From contig SSBO01000009.1 of assembly GCA_005281725.1 (NCBI GenBank), positions 1,174,127 to 1,238,126 of the forward strand: a DNA stretch of 64,000 bases, in the 5' to 3' direction. The DNA is from Wuchereria bancrofti. Its lineage: Eukaryota > Nematoda > Chromadorea > Rhabditida > Onchocercidae. Within the stretch, counting starts at the first letter, position 1, and each line of letters begins with the position of its first letter. Below the pieces are notes generated by a model. It saw nothing but the letters and a program-made list of their open reading frames with translations, ran no database searches and was not told the origin of the DNA. Positions 53,255 to 63,548 of the stretch are shown piece after piece. The position numbers and the translations under genes are program-made.

Positions 53255-53620
53255 AACTTTTTTGTTTTTTTCAACTTTTTTTCATTTTTTATTTTTTCTT
53301 TTTCTAGTTTTTTTTTTAATTTTTGATTTTTCTTTTTTTTGTTTTTTTTTTCTATTTTTTACTGTTTTTTGTTTTTCTTTTTTTTCTTTTTTCTTTTTTT
53401 TCTTTCTTTTCTTTTTTTCTTTTTTTTCTTCTTTTCTTTTTTCCTTTTTTTTCGTTTTTCTTTTTTTCTTTTTTTTTAATTTTTCAATTTTTCGTTTTTT
53501 TGTTTTTTTTATTTTTGTATTTTTTATTTTTCTTTTTTGAATTTTTTCATTTTTTTATTTTTTTTTGCATTTTGATTTTAATTTTTTTTCTAATTTTTAT
53601 TCTTTAATTTTGAATCATGC
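53255..53620. repeat. T-rich low-complexity tract
   Basis: About 360 bases almost entirely of T runs broken by single C, G or A on the plus strand. It yields long artefactual Phe/Leu/Ser frames. It stops abruptly at a GC-rich block near 53.62 kb that belongs to the end of the C2H2 gene region. Confidence 0.9.
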
Positions 53621-53711
53621 TAACCCGCTTGGACGTCGTTTGCTGGCAATGGGTGGAGGATTGGAACAGGCAGCGGCAGGCTTACCACATTACGAGGAGT
53701 GCCACATGATG

Positions 53712-55299
53712 TTAATAGTCTGAAAGAAAAATTTACTGATTAAGAAAGTTATGAGATTAACTTTATGAATGTGTTAATGAACTTATGAATTATTTTCTGT
53801 AATCATCCAACTTTTCTTCTTTTGTTTCCAATTTTCATTTCATAAATTTGTCAAATATTTCTTACCTGGAATAAAGAGGCAATGGCCATCCTCTTCTCTC
53901 CCCACAAGATCTAATCTGCGGCGTTTTGCCTGCCTTTCATTGATTACGGCTGCACATGCCCTCGGACACCAATCGAGGGCATGGATTTCTATTGCTGCAA
54001 TTTTTTGTGCAGCCGTAAACTCAGGTGGCAACAGGAGGTAATGCCCACAACGGGCACAGAAACCTGGAATATACGTGTGATTTATATAACATAATAAACA
54101 GTTGGCATTTTTGAGATCGAATCAAATGTATAAATAAGTGTTCTAAAGTACTTACCATCCTGTTTGTGTGTTCTCGACGCATGGATACGCCACCCTTTAA
54201 TTGTTCCAAACTGCCTGTTGCAGATACCACACACTGAAAATAGAAATTAATAATAAATACTGTTGAATAAATTACTTGTTAAAGCATAGATACGAAAATA
54301 CTGCCACCGTTTAGTGTATTATAAACATGGAATGTTTATGATTTCATTCACAAAAATGTTTCTATCAGTATAAATCACAGTGTAAGTGTAAGCCTAAATG
54401 TAAGTGTAGACGTAAATTTAAGCATAAGTGTAAACGTATGATACATTACTTCGCCAGATCACAGACACATAACCAAAGTTATTAAAGTTATAAATTACCG
54501 ATGTTGTTATTTCCTTCTGCTTCAACCACCGTGTACAGTTCTGCCTGCGGCACTTGCAACTCTCTTCTGAATCGCTCCGGAAGATTTCCTAAATCCGCTG
54601 GACGGAATGCTTCCGGAGTTGCCGCAGCCAACGTCGTTTGCATAGCAGGAACCGGAAATGTTATCGTCCTAGATCTTCTGAAATAAGCTTAAATTTGGTA
54701 TAAGTTATTTAAACATTTTATGCATGTTCCAATCATTACCTTGCTATGCATTTAATAAAGTAGGTTAAACTCACAGGACGAGTTCACGGACCGTTTCTTC
54801 CGGTTCTCTAATGCTACTCGCCTCCACTGCTGCCACCGGTACCTCAGATTCGTCTTCTTCATCGTCTGGCAACGGGGCCCACTCCGCTCCTGATGGCCAC
54901 TTCTCGGCCTCATCATCGCTTTCAGGCAGAGGGGCCCACTCTGCCTCTTCCACATTAAATTCCGGTTCCTGAGGTACCGGTCCTTCTTCCATTTCATTTT
55001 GGGCATTTTGCCCTTCAAGTTCTTCCAACCTTTTCTCAGCCTCTTCCAAGCGGGTTAGGAGCAAACTTTCATGCTGAAAAAGTTATGCATTATAATGCTA
55101 TTTTAAAACTCGGGCACTCTCTAATAGCCCTTACTTCTCATCGCAATTAAAAAAAAAATGGAAAAAAGTAAGTAATTACCTGCTCCTTTTCATTCATGTA
55201 TTCCTGTAATGCACGCAGCATTACAGGTTCTCTTCTCAAATAATCCAGAACATCGGAAATAGCCGGATGTTCTGGATTTTGTCCGTTAAGCATATTCAT
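53712..55299 (-). CDS. C2H2 zinc-finger protein with acidic EWAPLP repeats, GC-rich
   Basis: Six exons join in phase: 55299-55180, 55073-54775, 54677-54499, 54233-54156, 54063-53866 and a tiny 53719-53712, giving 293 residues. Residues 1-65 look helical (DVLDYLRREPVMLRALQEYM, LTRLEEAEKRLEELEG). Residues 70-110 are acidic with the motif EWAPLP twice, each followed by an acidic run. One C2H2 finger follows (Cys201, Cys204, His217, His222; FGTIKGWRIHASRTH). A second cysteine cluster (Cys228, Cys231, His253, Cys258, Cys262) and a basic QAKRRRL patch end the protein. The finger style resembles those at the N-terminus of non-LTR retrotransposon proteins (R2/NeSL type), but no reverse transcriptase is present. 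Exons are near half GC against a quarter around them. The 3' end is uncertain: a GC-rich open stretch continues to about 53632 in another frame. Confidence 0.75.
54370..54437. repeat. Degenerate hexamer array in an intron
   Basis: About eleven six-base units of the form gtaagt/gtaagc/ctaaat/gtagac/ataagt run in step inside the third intron of the C2H2 gene. One junction reads gcctaa, the complement of the nematode telomere hexamer, but the array as a whole is not telomeric. Confidence 0.6.
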
Positions 55300-57160
55300 T
55301 CTACAAAATTAGCAAATTTATGAAATATTCACCAAGCACAAAAACACATGATAAAATTATTATTTAAGGATGGTAAAATAGCGACTAATTCTACAACCTA
55401 CTTCTTAAAATTGGTTACAATACGGCTTACTACATGTGCCAAGCAACAACACCTCACATTTTCTTTCCCTAGTCTCATTTACACTCTAAACCACAAGCTT
55501 AATTCAACAAACCAATTAAAAGCAAAAAAAAAAAAAAAAAAATGACGAAAATTAACATCCAGAAGAAAGTGACATTCTAAAAGAAGCGTCCTGCGCTTAG
55601 GAAGATATGCAAATGTCTTACTTACTTTATATAAGAGATGGCTCATCCTATTGTTCTCTGTTTTCTGTTCTTAAAGAAAATATTTGCCCTTCCATGATCT
55701 CTAATATATCTTAATTTGTTTTTATATTATGTCAAGTCACTTCTTCTGTGTATAAAAAACGATTTCTTTTCCCAATCTTGTCTTTTAATTAATACAAATA
55801 GATATCTGTTGAATTTTTTAAATTTAATGAACAGCGATCAACAGCACTTGAATGTGTGCTATTTTTGGGTTATTAAGTGAGATTTTTTAGCAATTTTTTT
55901 TATTCTTACTTATTCAGTTAATATATTTGTTGCCATTATGAAAACAATCAGAAAGTCCAATACTAATAATAGAATTATAGGATTGGTAGTAATTTTGATG
56001 ATATTAAATGACTTCTAAATTAAAACTTTAACAATAAGATGAAACATGTGCAGATTTCTTGGTATTTACCTATCTCATAACAGAAACAATATATTCATTA
56101 AGTAATGCTTAATACAAAAGCGATTAAAATTAACTTTGTACAAAAATTTTAGGAAGTAGAAATTAAATTTTCTTAACAACAAAATTTACTATTAATTTAA
56201 TATAAAAATGTTTAACTCTTCAGAATTTAATTTTTCTAACTTTAAAATTTCATATTTTTGTCATCATATCGTTTTTGAAGATAAGCCTAATAGTAGGTCA
56301 AACTTTGTATATCGTCGATATACAGCATTGCTTTAAATTCATCAATTTAGTCATCTGCTGTAGTAATATTTACAGAAAAAATTAAATATTGTAATGTTGA
56401 TAATGAATAATGTTTAGAGGAAAAAATGTGAATAATGATTATTTAATCTTAATTTGAATTGTTTTTTTTTTTGTCAAACTTTTATTCAATGAATTTTTTT
56501 TACAAATGAATTTTTTTCACTTTTTTTTTCTTTTGCATAATCTATTCTTCATTGAAATGATGGAAGACATATGACAGAAGGAAGTAGTACTTTATACTAA
56601 TCTACTAAAGAGTGCTCAATAAAAGCACAACCAATTTAATTTTATAGAAAAAATTTCAGGAATGGAAAATAAAACTGTTTGACAACAAAATTCCCTATTC
56701 ATTTTAACTACTTTTTTTAACACCTTATTTTATACTTTTAGCTATTTTTAGCTACTTTTTTAACTACTTTTTAATAACTACTTTTTTAACTACTTTTTTT
56801 GTATAATAAATACATATCTTTTCGTTTCAATTTCCTCAATTCATTTTTGCTACTTTTTTAAACTAATTGTTGAAACTGTGTCTCTTTTTGACAGTTAAAT
56901 ATTTCACATAAAAAATGCAACCCGATGATCTTTCCCTTCAGTTTTAACTTTTATTCCATGCAACAATGTGCATTTCTGGAACAGATGTAATTCGCAATTG
57001 TTAGATATAAAACATTTTATGAGGAATTCCTAACATCCAAAGCATATGCCAACTTTATCAATAGTTTTTAATTTTATGTTCTACAACTTGTAAGTTTATG
57101 TAATACTTTTTTCTTTCCTCAAGAATGAAATTTTGTGAAAACATGTTCCATAAATTAGTC
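55300..57160. other. Intergenic region without a recognised gene
   Basis: AT-rich DNA upstream of the C2H2 gene with short unsupported frames, an A run at 55522-55542 and a short actacttttttaactactttt repetition near 56.75 kb. Nothing here joins into a gene. Confidence 0.5.
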
Positions 57161-57560
57161 AAGAAATTTTAAGCTACCTGAAGAAATGAAAGAAGTAAAC
57201 GGTTATCGCAGATTACCAAAAAAAGTTATTGACGTACTGACGGTGCTGTAACCAGATTTTATTAGAAATTTTTTTATGATTTTTCTTTTTTTGAAGCAAA
57301 TGGTCTAATGAAAAACTTTTAAATTATTGTTATATATATTTTTTTTCTGCAAATAAACTTGCATTGTTGAATTGATTAACGAATTAACATAAAAAGTGAA
57401 GAAATGAAAAAAGTAAATGGTTATCGCAGATTACCAAAAAAAGTTATTGACGTACTATTGATTTGCCGGAAGGTGACAAAATGCAACTTCAAGAAATGGT
57501 AGCAAATATCGGATCAATATCAGTTGTACTGAATGCAAGATATTTATCACTTAAATAATT
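57160..57560 (+). pseudogene. Duplicated coding fragment (two decayed copies)
   Basis: Two copies of an exon-like piece, about 57180-57243 and 57395-57453, encode EEMK(E/K)VNGYRRLPKKVIDVL. They differ by a synonymous change and one Glu/Lys change. Copy 1 soon meets a stop (VIDVLTVL then TAA). Copy 2 continues after a one-base shift as IDLPEGDKMQLQEMVANI and GSISVVLNARYLSLK before a stop at about 57558. The pattern of conserved peptide and broken frame fits remnants of one small gene duplicated locally. I do not recognise the family. Confidence 0.45.
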
Positions 57561-57822
57561 TTATTAAATAATGAAAATCCAATTAAATAATTTTTTTTCG
57601 AAACATATTCCATTCATATCACGTTACAAATACCATTTTTTTCATTAGACAATAAACGATTTAGGGATTTTTACAAATTAATGTTGCTTTTGTATCCTTT
57701 AACTTGATGGACAATAGCGTTTCATATTTGTATATATATTCAACAATTATCAATGAAAGTTAAAAACAGTGTGCATAAAAACAGTAACAAACAAATAATT
57801 GAAATATATAGATTTATATTAA

Positions 57823-58197
57823 ATGAATGAAAAGTTAACTAATTTCAAATCAAGCACTATATACACAAATATTATTGGTTTACAAATATATTATGGTTTA
57901 TATAAAGTGCAGAAAATACGCACAGATGTGACATTTCATGGATCTGAAAGAGGATCTGAAAAACGTCTTTTTTCTGGATCTGAAAAAAACTCAGCTGAAA
58001 GAGGTAATGGCAATTACTCACAACGATATAACAACAAATATCAAGCATCAAAAAGTTCTTCAGTTTTAATCAAACTAGTTAGCAAAACTGTGAATAATGA
58101 GATAATAGTACAAGCCGAGGTGTCAAAAATTATGCGTTTTACGCCACAATACCACATTTTGATACTCTATTTAAATCAAAAAAATACACCAAAGTAA
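57823..58197 (+). CDS. Unassigned 124-residue open frame with GSE repeats
   Basis: An ATG-started single-exon frame, longer than most chance frames in this AT-rich DNA. The central part contains three GSE(R/K) units (HGSERGSEKRLFSGSEKNSAERG) built on a ggatctgaaa repeat, followed by a Ser/Lys-rich stretch. No signal peptide, membrane span or known domain is seen. It lies downstream of the duplicated fragments and may be a late exon of the same broken gene or a chance frame. Confidence 0.25.
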   Translation: MNEKLTNFKSSTIYTNIIGLQIYYGLYKVQKIRTDVTFHGSERGSEKRLFSGSEKNSAERGNGNYSQRYNNKYQASKSSSVLIKLVSKTVNNEIIVQAEVSKIMRFTPQYHILILYLNQKNTPK

Positions 58198-59950
58198 ACT
58201 ATATAAGTAAAAAATATTTAAAATAAATGTATATTATTATTAAATCTTCCAAAAAGATCTTTCACGGTAGGATTTCACGGTAGTTTTATTGATTTTAAGT
58301 GCACATCGATTTTTCTCGCAAAAAAAAGGAACAAAAGAAGGAGAATGAAATGATGCGGCGGGAAATAGTTACGGCTAAGAAGAACCGATGTCTTTTTTCT
58401 TTTTTGTTTCTATTCATCATTGTCTGAAATATTGATTTTTGAAACTTCTACCCAGATTTCTATTACCCGCGACACACTTCTACAGAATCAAAAAACTGTT
58501 ATAATAAAAAATAATTTTTTTCTTAAACCACAAAAAGCATTATCGCTCTCTAAAAATTTAAACTTAATTTTTGCTGTAATTACTACTCTTCTGTTTAATT
58601 TACTTCCGAAAATTATTATTAGTAATGAACTCCTTTCAATCGATAATTAATTCTCAGTTAGTGTTCAACTATTTACTATTACTACAATTATTATTATTGA
58701 AACATTTGGGTTCTTTCCATGATAGTATGACACAAAGACAGCATGCATTCTAATAGTACATTAATTCAGATAATAGAAAACACGGCGGTATTATGCAAAA
58801 TATTACGTTAAGCACGTCTCTGCATTCACGTCCCTTCATGTCCTATATCACTTGTAATATACTTAATACGCGCCGACACGTGACTCGCCAATGCCAATTT
58901 ATCACCACTGTCCTCAACAATACCAGAAGAGGAACCCACCAACTGCTGTGTAAGCTCCCATCAGATGATTTATGCTACATCAATCCGCGCTAATGATAAA
59001 AACGCAGAAATGCAAATGCTCATGCTTTGTAAGAGTAGAACCCGCAACCGTTCAATTTGGAACATATCCCACGTTCACTACCACAGATTTAAATCCGCAG
59101 CGGAAGCGGGCTCTATTTGTGACACGAACACCAACTTTATTGCTCATCAATAAATAACTAACAAAATAATAAACAAATGTTCACGAACTTCCATCAATAC
59201 CGGTAAGGATAAATTTAACTGGCACATAATCAATTTGATAACTTTACTCACTTTGATAGTTCTTTACTAATACCTTATACCTCGCATTTTCATATTTTTT
59301 TCCCATGTACTTCTCTCTTAAAACAGATCGCAGAGATTCTGTCATGAGGGTGGGAACGAAATGGAACTGAAGAGGTTGTGTTTCAATTCCAATTTTTGAA
59401 GTGCTTAACGTGTCGACAAACAAATGCTGAACTAATACACCCTTAAACGAACACAGATGAAAAAGAAAAGGCGGAAAAATCACCACTGACTTTTTTGAAT
59501 TATTATTATTGATTCCATGAATACTTTCATGATGTTATTTTGAATTCTCAATGTTCGTTTTAAAATTCAACTGAAAAAGATTCGGATTCCTTTACTCAGC
59601 CGAATTTTATTCAGAGATCGTTCCTCATTAACTGAAATCTCGTAAATATTCTATCCAATGTTCAAAAAAAAAATTACAGTGAGTCAACAGGACATCACTT
59701 ACTTCGAGTAACCAAAAAACAATTTTCTTTAAGTAACCATTTCTTTAATTCTTTGTAAATTCCTCATATCTTCATTTCATAAGAAAGCGAAAATTGAAAT
59801 CGACACGCAGAAGAGATGTCGGACTGTTCCACTGTGATTCCTGCATTTTCTCTTCCGTGCTACACACATCCTATCATTTTTTTTCAACGAAAATATCTAG
59901 AAGTCTAAAAATTACAGTTTACACTGATTTTAACATTTCATATATACGTT
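58198..59950. other. Region with only weak open frames
   Basis: Somewhat richer in GC between 58.75 and 59.15 kb, where several overlapping frames stay open (for example near 58972-59157, plus), and a minus-strand frame at 59244-59486 with MTESLRSVLREKYMGKKYEN. None has convincing splice sites or a known domain. Confidence 0.4.
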
Positions 59951-59959
59951 TAATTCAGT

Positions 59960-60754
59960 TGTTTAATTAAACTGAATATTTAAATGATTGCACTACTTTT
60001 TTCAGAAATACTCTTCGGTTTGCAGTCATAATCCCATCATCTTCTTCCTGGATAAACAGAAAAGGACTATAATGCAGTCACTAAGTAGCAAGCAAAAAGA
60101 AAAACAAAGGGTAGTGATGAGTTAGTTAGTTAGTTATGAGTAATTTTTTTCATTTTAATAGAAACAAAAACTAACGGTTTCAAAAGATGAAGTCCTTCAT
60201 TTCCAGAATAATCCATTATTTCTTCATTAGCGCGCTGTTGTCGCAGTAACAATTAAGCTTCTTCGTCACTCCATTCAAAGACTGTAGCTCACTTTGTTCA
60301 TGATGTCGTTCCATGAGGTACCTACCCACCGAGACAATTTTGAAATGATATCATTTTTCGAAACCTGCCTGAAAACAGTTCTTACCTTCCAACAAACTTG
60401 TTAATTTCCAGCAAAACTGCTTTGTCAGTACTCTGCCCACTTCCTCGACACTATATTTAATTTATTGCCAAAATTCATTATCACGTACGCTACCTGCAAC
60501 TTCTAAACTGAAAATTAAGCAAGCCATATGCAAGTTAACACCTGCTCAAAATGATGAATGGTTTCAGAGTACGATATTTTTTTGTAATAAGCAAATTTAA
60601 GCACTACCAAATTTTCATAATTTTGGGCATGTTCAAAACAATGATAGATCTTGCTGAATGGTTGCAGAACTCTGTCTACTAATAATTCACAAAGCCATTC
60701 TTCAAGACAGTTGTTTTTAATTCTGACAAAATCTTCTAGCTTGGTAGCAAATAG
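59960..60754 (-). pseudogene. Decayed protein-coding sequence (stops and frameshifts)
   Basis: Read on the minus strand, protein-like segments follow one another: a 71-codon open piece at 60754-60542 (CLEEWLCELLVDRVLQPFSK, then YHCFEHAQNYENLVVLKFAY); after a shift, one frame through 60520-60240 with LEVAGSVRDNEFWQ, VEEVGRVLTKQFCWKLTSLL and RYLMERHHEQSELQSLNG, interrupted by a TAA and a TGA; then after another shift VFEWSDEEA, TAA, LLRQQRANEEIMDYSGNEGL; and finally EEDDGIMTANRRVFLK near 60050. Composition is that of an ordinary globular or helical protein, not of AT-rich noise. The continuous frame over stretches that lack introns suggests a processed or decayed gene. I do not recognise the parent. 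An alternative is a living gene with introns I have not resolved. Confidence 0.4.
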
Positions 60755-62400
60755 TTATGCAAAATACATCAACAACCACTAACGTATTTTGCATAAATCA
60801 TAAATAGTAAAATATAACTGAAATCAATGCATTCATCTAAAGAAAAAACAATAAATAAGTAAAAGAATAAAACTGCAATCAATAAATAAAGCTAAGCACT
60901 CAAAAACTGTTAGGTGAAACACATGATAATACAATATGTGTTTGTTACTATTTTACTCCAATTAAACGAAACTATGAAATCGGAAAAACTGAATTGTCTT
61001 CAAAATAATACTACATCAACCACCTATATCATCACCTAAAACTAGAAAATTCCGATCTCGATTTATCACTAATATCTTATTCAATATTAGAAATGAAGTA
61101 CTTAAAATTCGCAACCAAATCAACTGCCATTTTTTTCTTGACAGCTTAAACAAAATTCTTGAGCACAAAGCTATGATCATTATTTTTAGATGAACACACT
61201 ATAACACTATTAAAAAATATATGAATGATGAAGATTAGAAAAATCTTCCATAAATTGAAAAAATTCTAGCATTCGTTGTCCAAAGCGAAATAATTCAAAT
61301 AGCTTTTAGAGAGAGTGGAAATATCCATGAGAATATCCAACAACACAATCAGCGTTATCAAATGATAATTTTAAGCTGAAACTAAGTTTACTCATAAATC
61401 AACAGTAACCAATATCATCATAGCTACAGAATTTTGCATCCCTGTAAAGTTTAATCACATCTGGTCAATTTTTGATACTTACACTATTTGCTCTATCTGC
61501 TTTTTCGTGCATTTTTTGTGAATTTGAAAAATAGTTAACCATTTTATTTAGAAATCATCAACTGATACTCATTTGACAACTATCTTCATCATATGGTGTT
61601 ATATACGATGAAGAAAGTTTGAAAATGAAGTCCAAACGAAGAAATATTTGACGAAACATTTAACATTTATAAATCAATTTTATCAATTATAAGAGATGCA
61701 GCAATGTTTTTCGCTCTCGTTAATATTTCCAAAGATTAGAAAATGTGGAAAAATTGAAGCAAAATGAAATAAAATTGCAGAAAATGTCATAACTGCTTTA
61801 CATAAATTATTTTCAACAATGTAATATAGCAGATGAAAAAAAAACTATTCAGTATAAAGAATTAAACAGTGATTGCTATTATCATATCACTATACGTAAT
61901 ATTTTATATTCTACTGTTATACTATCCCTATTGTTTGTTAAACGTGGACGTAAGTTATCAATATACATAGTTTGCCACCCCCATCTGAAGAGCATTTATA
62001 CATGCGATTATCTAACAGAAATAATCGAATGGCGTCTGTCAAATTCTCTTCCACAATTTTCATTCATTTATTTCGACAGAGGATGTTATCTCTTTTTAGA
62101 GTTCTGACTTATGAAAGATTTTTTTATGAAAGATTAGATTTTGGGACTCGATAATAATTTAGAAAAGCATTTATTTGGAGAAATTTCACCTTTACGCATT
62201 TGCCAATCAGCAATCGTCTAGTAAATTTGAATGTTTTTCAGAATTGGCAAGAAATTGACATGCATTTCATCTATTTCTTCTTCTTCTTCTTCCAATTGAG
62301 CAATATTCAAACTACCGTAAGTTCATTTAAAGTTAACAAAGTACAACAAAGCGTTGCAACACCTTGAAGATATAAAATTTTACACGGTGTGAGATTGATA
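60755..62400. other. Non-coding or unresolved region
   Basis: Short open pieces of protein-like composition occur on the plus strand (near 61053-61190, FITNILFNIRNEVLKIRNQI; near 61262-61376, ILAFVVQSEIIQIAFRESG) and on the minus strand near 62305-62220 (EEEEEEIDEMHVNFLPILKN). I could not join them with splice sites. They may be further fragments of decayed genes. Confidence 0.35.
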
Positions 62401-62408
62401 ATTTTATA

Positions 62409-63548
62409 TCATTTGAGGTAGCACAAACGGATCAAACAGAACCGTTGCATTTATCAATAGTAAAAGTGAAAGAGAAAGGAAATGGATCACAAGGCTTATC
62501 GATGGAAAGGGAGAATGAGCAAGAAATTGGATTGCAGGTGCTTCAAACAAAACCCCTGGATTTATCAGCTCCAAAAGTGAAAGAGAACGGAGATAAGTCG
62601 CAAGGCTTATCAGTGGAGGGAGTGAGTGATGAACAAATTGAACCGCTGTTACAGCTTGTTCCAATCGAGACACCGGTGGAAGTAACCGAACTACCAAAAC
62701 AAAAAAAAAGGATGAGAAAGAAGCAGCGTTGTGATATGTGTCAACAGGAAGTAGCATATATGAATAAACATATGAAGACTCATACCGGTGAGAAGCCGTA
62801 CAGTTGTCCGACATGCAAAAAGAATTTTACTCAGTTCGGTAATATGAAAAAACATATGATGATTCATACCGGTGAGAAGCCATACAGTTGTCCGACATGC
62901 AAAAAGAATTTTACTCAGTTCGGTAATATGAAAAAACATATGATGATTCATACCGGTGAGAAGCCATACAGTTGTGCGACATGCAAAAAGAATTTCACTG
63001 TCTTGGATAGTGTGAATAAACATATGATGATTCATACCGGTGAAAAGCCGTACAATTGTCCGACATGCAAAAAGAATTTTACTCAGTTCGGTAATGTGAA
63101 AAAACATATGATGATTCATACCGGTGAAAAGCCGTACAATTGTCCAATATGCGGGAAAAGTTTCACACAAAAACAGCATTTGCAGTCTCACATGGTAACT
63201 CATGACATCAATAGACCTGTCTACCATTGTACTGTATGCAGTAAAGATTTTCAGACTAAATNNNNNNNNNNNNNNNNNNNNNNNNNNNNNNNNNNNNNNN
63301 NNNNNNNNNNNNNNNNNNNNNNNNNNNNNNNNNNNNNNNNNNNNNNNNNNNNNNNNNNNNNNNNNNNNNNNNNNNNNNNNNNNNNNNNNNNNNNNNNNNN
63401 NNNNNNNNNNNNNNNNNNNNNNNNNNNNNNNNNNNNNNNNNNNNNNNNNNNNNNNNNNNNNNNNNNNNNNNNNNNNNNNTGATTTCATTTGCAAGTAACC
63501 TTGCATGCTATGCACGAAGAACTTGCAAATAAGTATCGCTATTATTAA
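62409..63548 (+). CDS. C2H2 zinc-finger protein with PLDLS motif, interrupted by a gap
   Basis: The frame is open from an in-frame stop near 62376 to the gap at 63262; the first ATG is near 62502 (MERENEQEIG), so either translation starts there or an upstream exon joins near 62420. The N-terminal region has two copies of a unit of about 40 residues (PLHLS...KVKEKGNGSQGLSME and PLDLS...KVKENGDKSQGLSVE); the second contains PLDLS, the CtBP co-repressor binding motif. A basic QKKRMRKKQR patch follows, then a degenerate finger (CDMCQQEVAYMNKHMKTH) and five full fingers joined by HTGEKPY linkers, and the start of another (CTVCSKDF) at the gap. After the gap FHLQVTLHAMH resembles the end of a finger, but its frame opens with TGA at the gap edge, so the 3' end is unresolved. 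Likely a nuclear DNA-binding repressor. Confidence 0.8.
62766..63160 (+). repeat. 84-base tandem repeats coding zinc fingers
   Basis: Each finger plus linker is 84 bases (28 codons). The first two full fingers encode identical peptide (CPTCKKNFTQFGNMKKHM) and are almost identical in DNA, and the fourth differs mainly by Met to Val. This indicates recent unequal exchange or duplication within the gene. Confidence 0.9.
63262..63479. other. Assembly gap (N run)
   Basis: A run of unknown bases of about 218 that removes the end of the zinc-finger array. Near-identical 84-base repeats next to it are a likely cause of the assembly break. Confidence 0.95.

Noticed and set aside
53205..53607. Overlapping Phe-rich open frames on the plus strand
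   Set aside because: Product of the T-rich tract; no real protein composition.
54370..54437. Interstitial telomere repeat
   Set aside because: Only one junction matches GCCTAA; the hexamers are mostly GTAAGT-like, so it is a separate simple repeat.
58793..59157. Cluster of plus-strand frames in slightly GC-richer DNA
   Set aside because: Several frames are open at once and none has a recognised domain or supported exon ends; kept only as an unresolved region.
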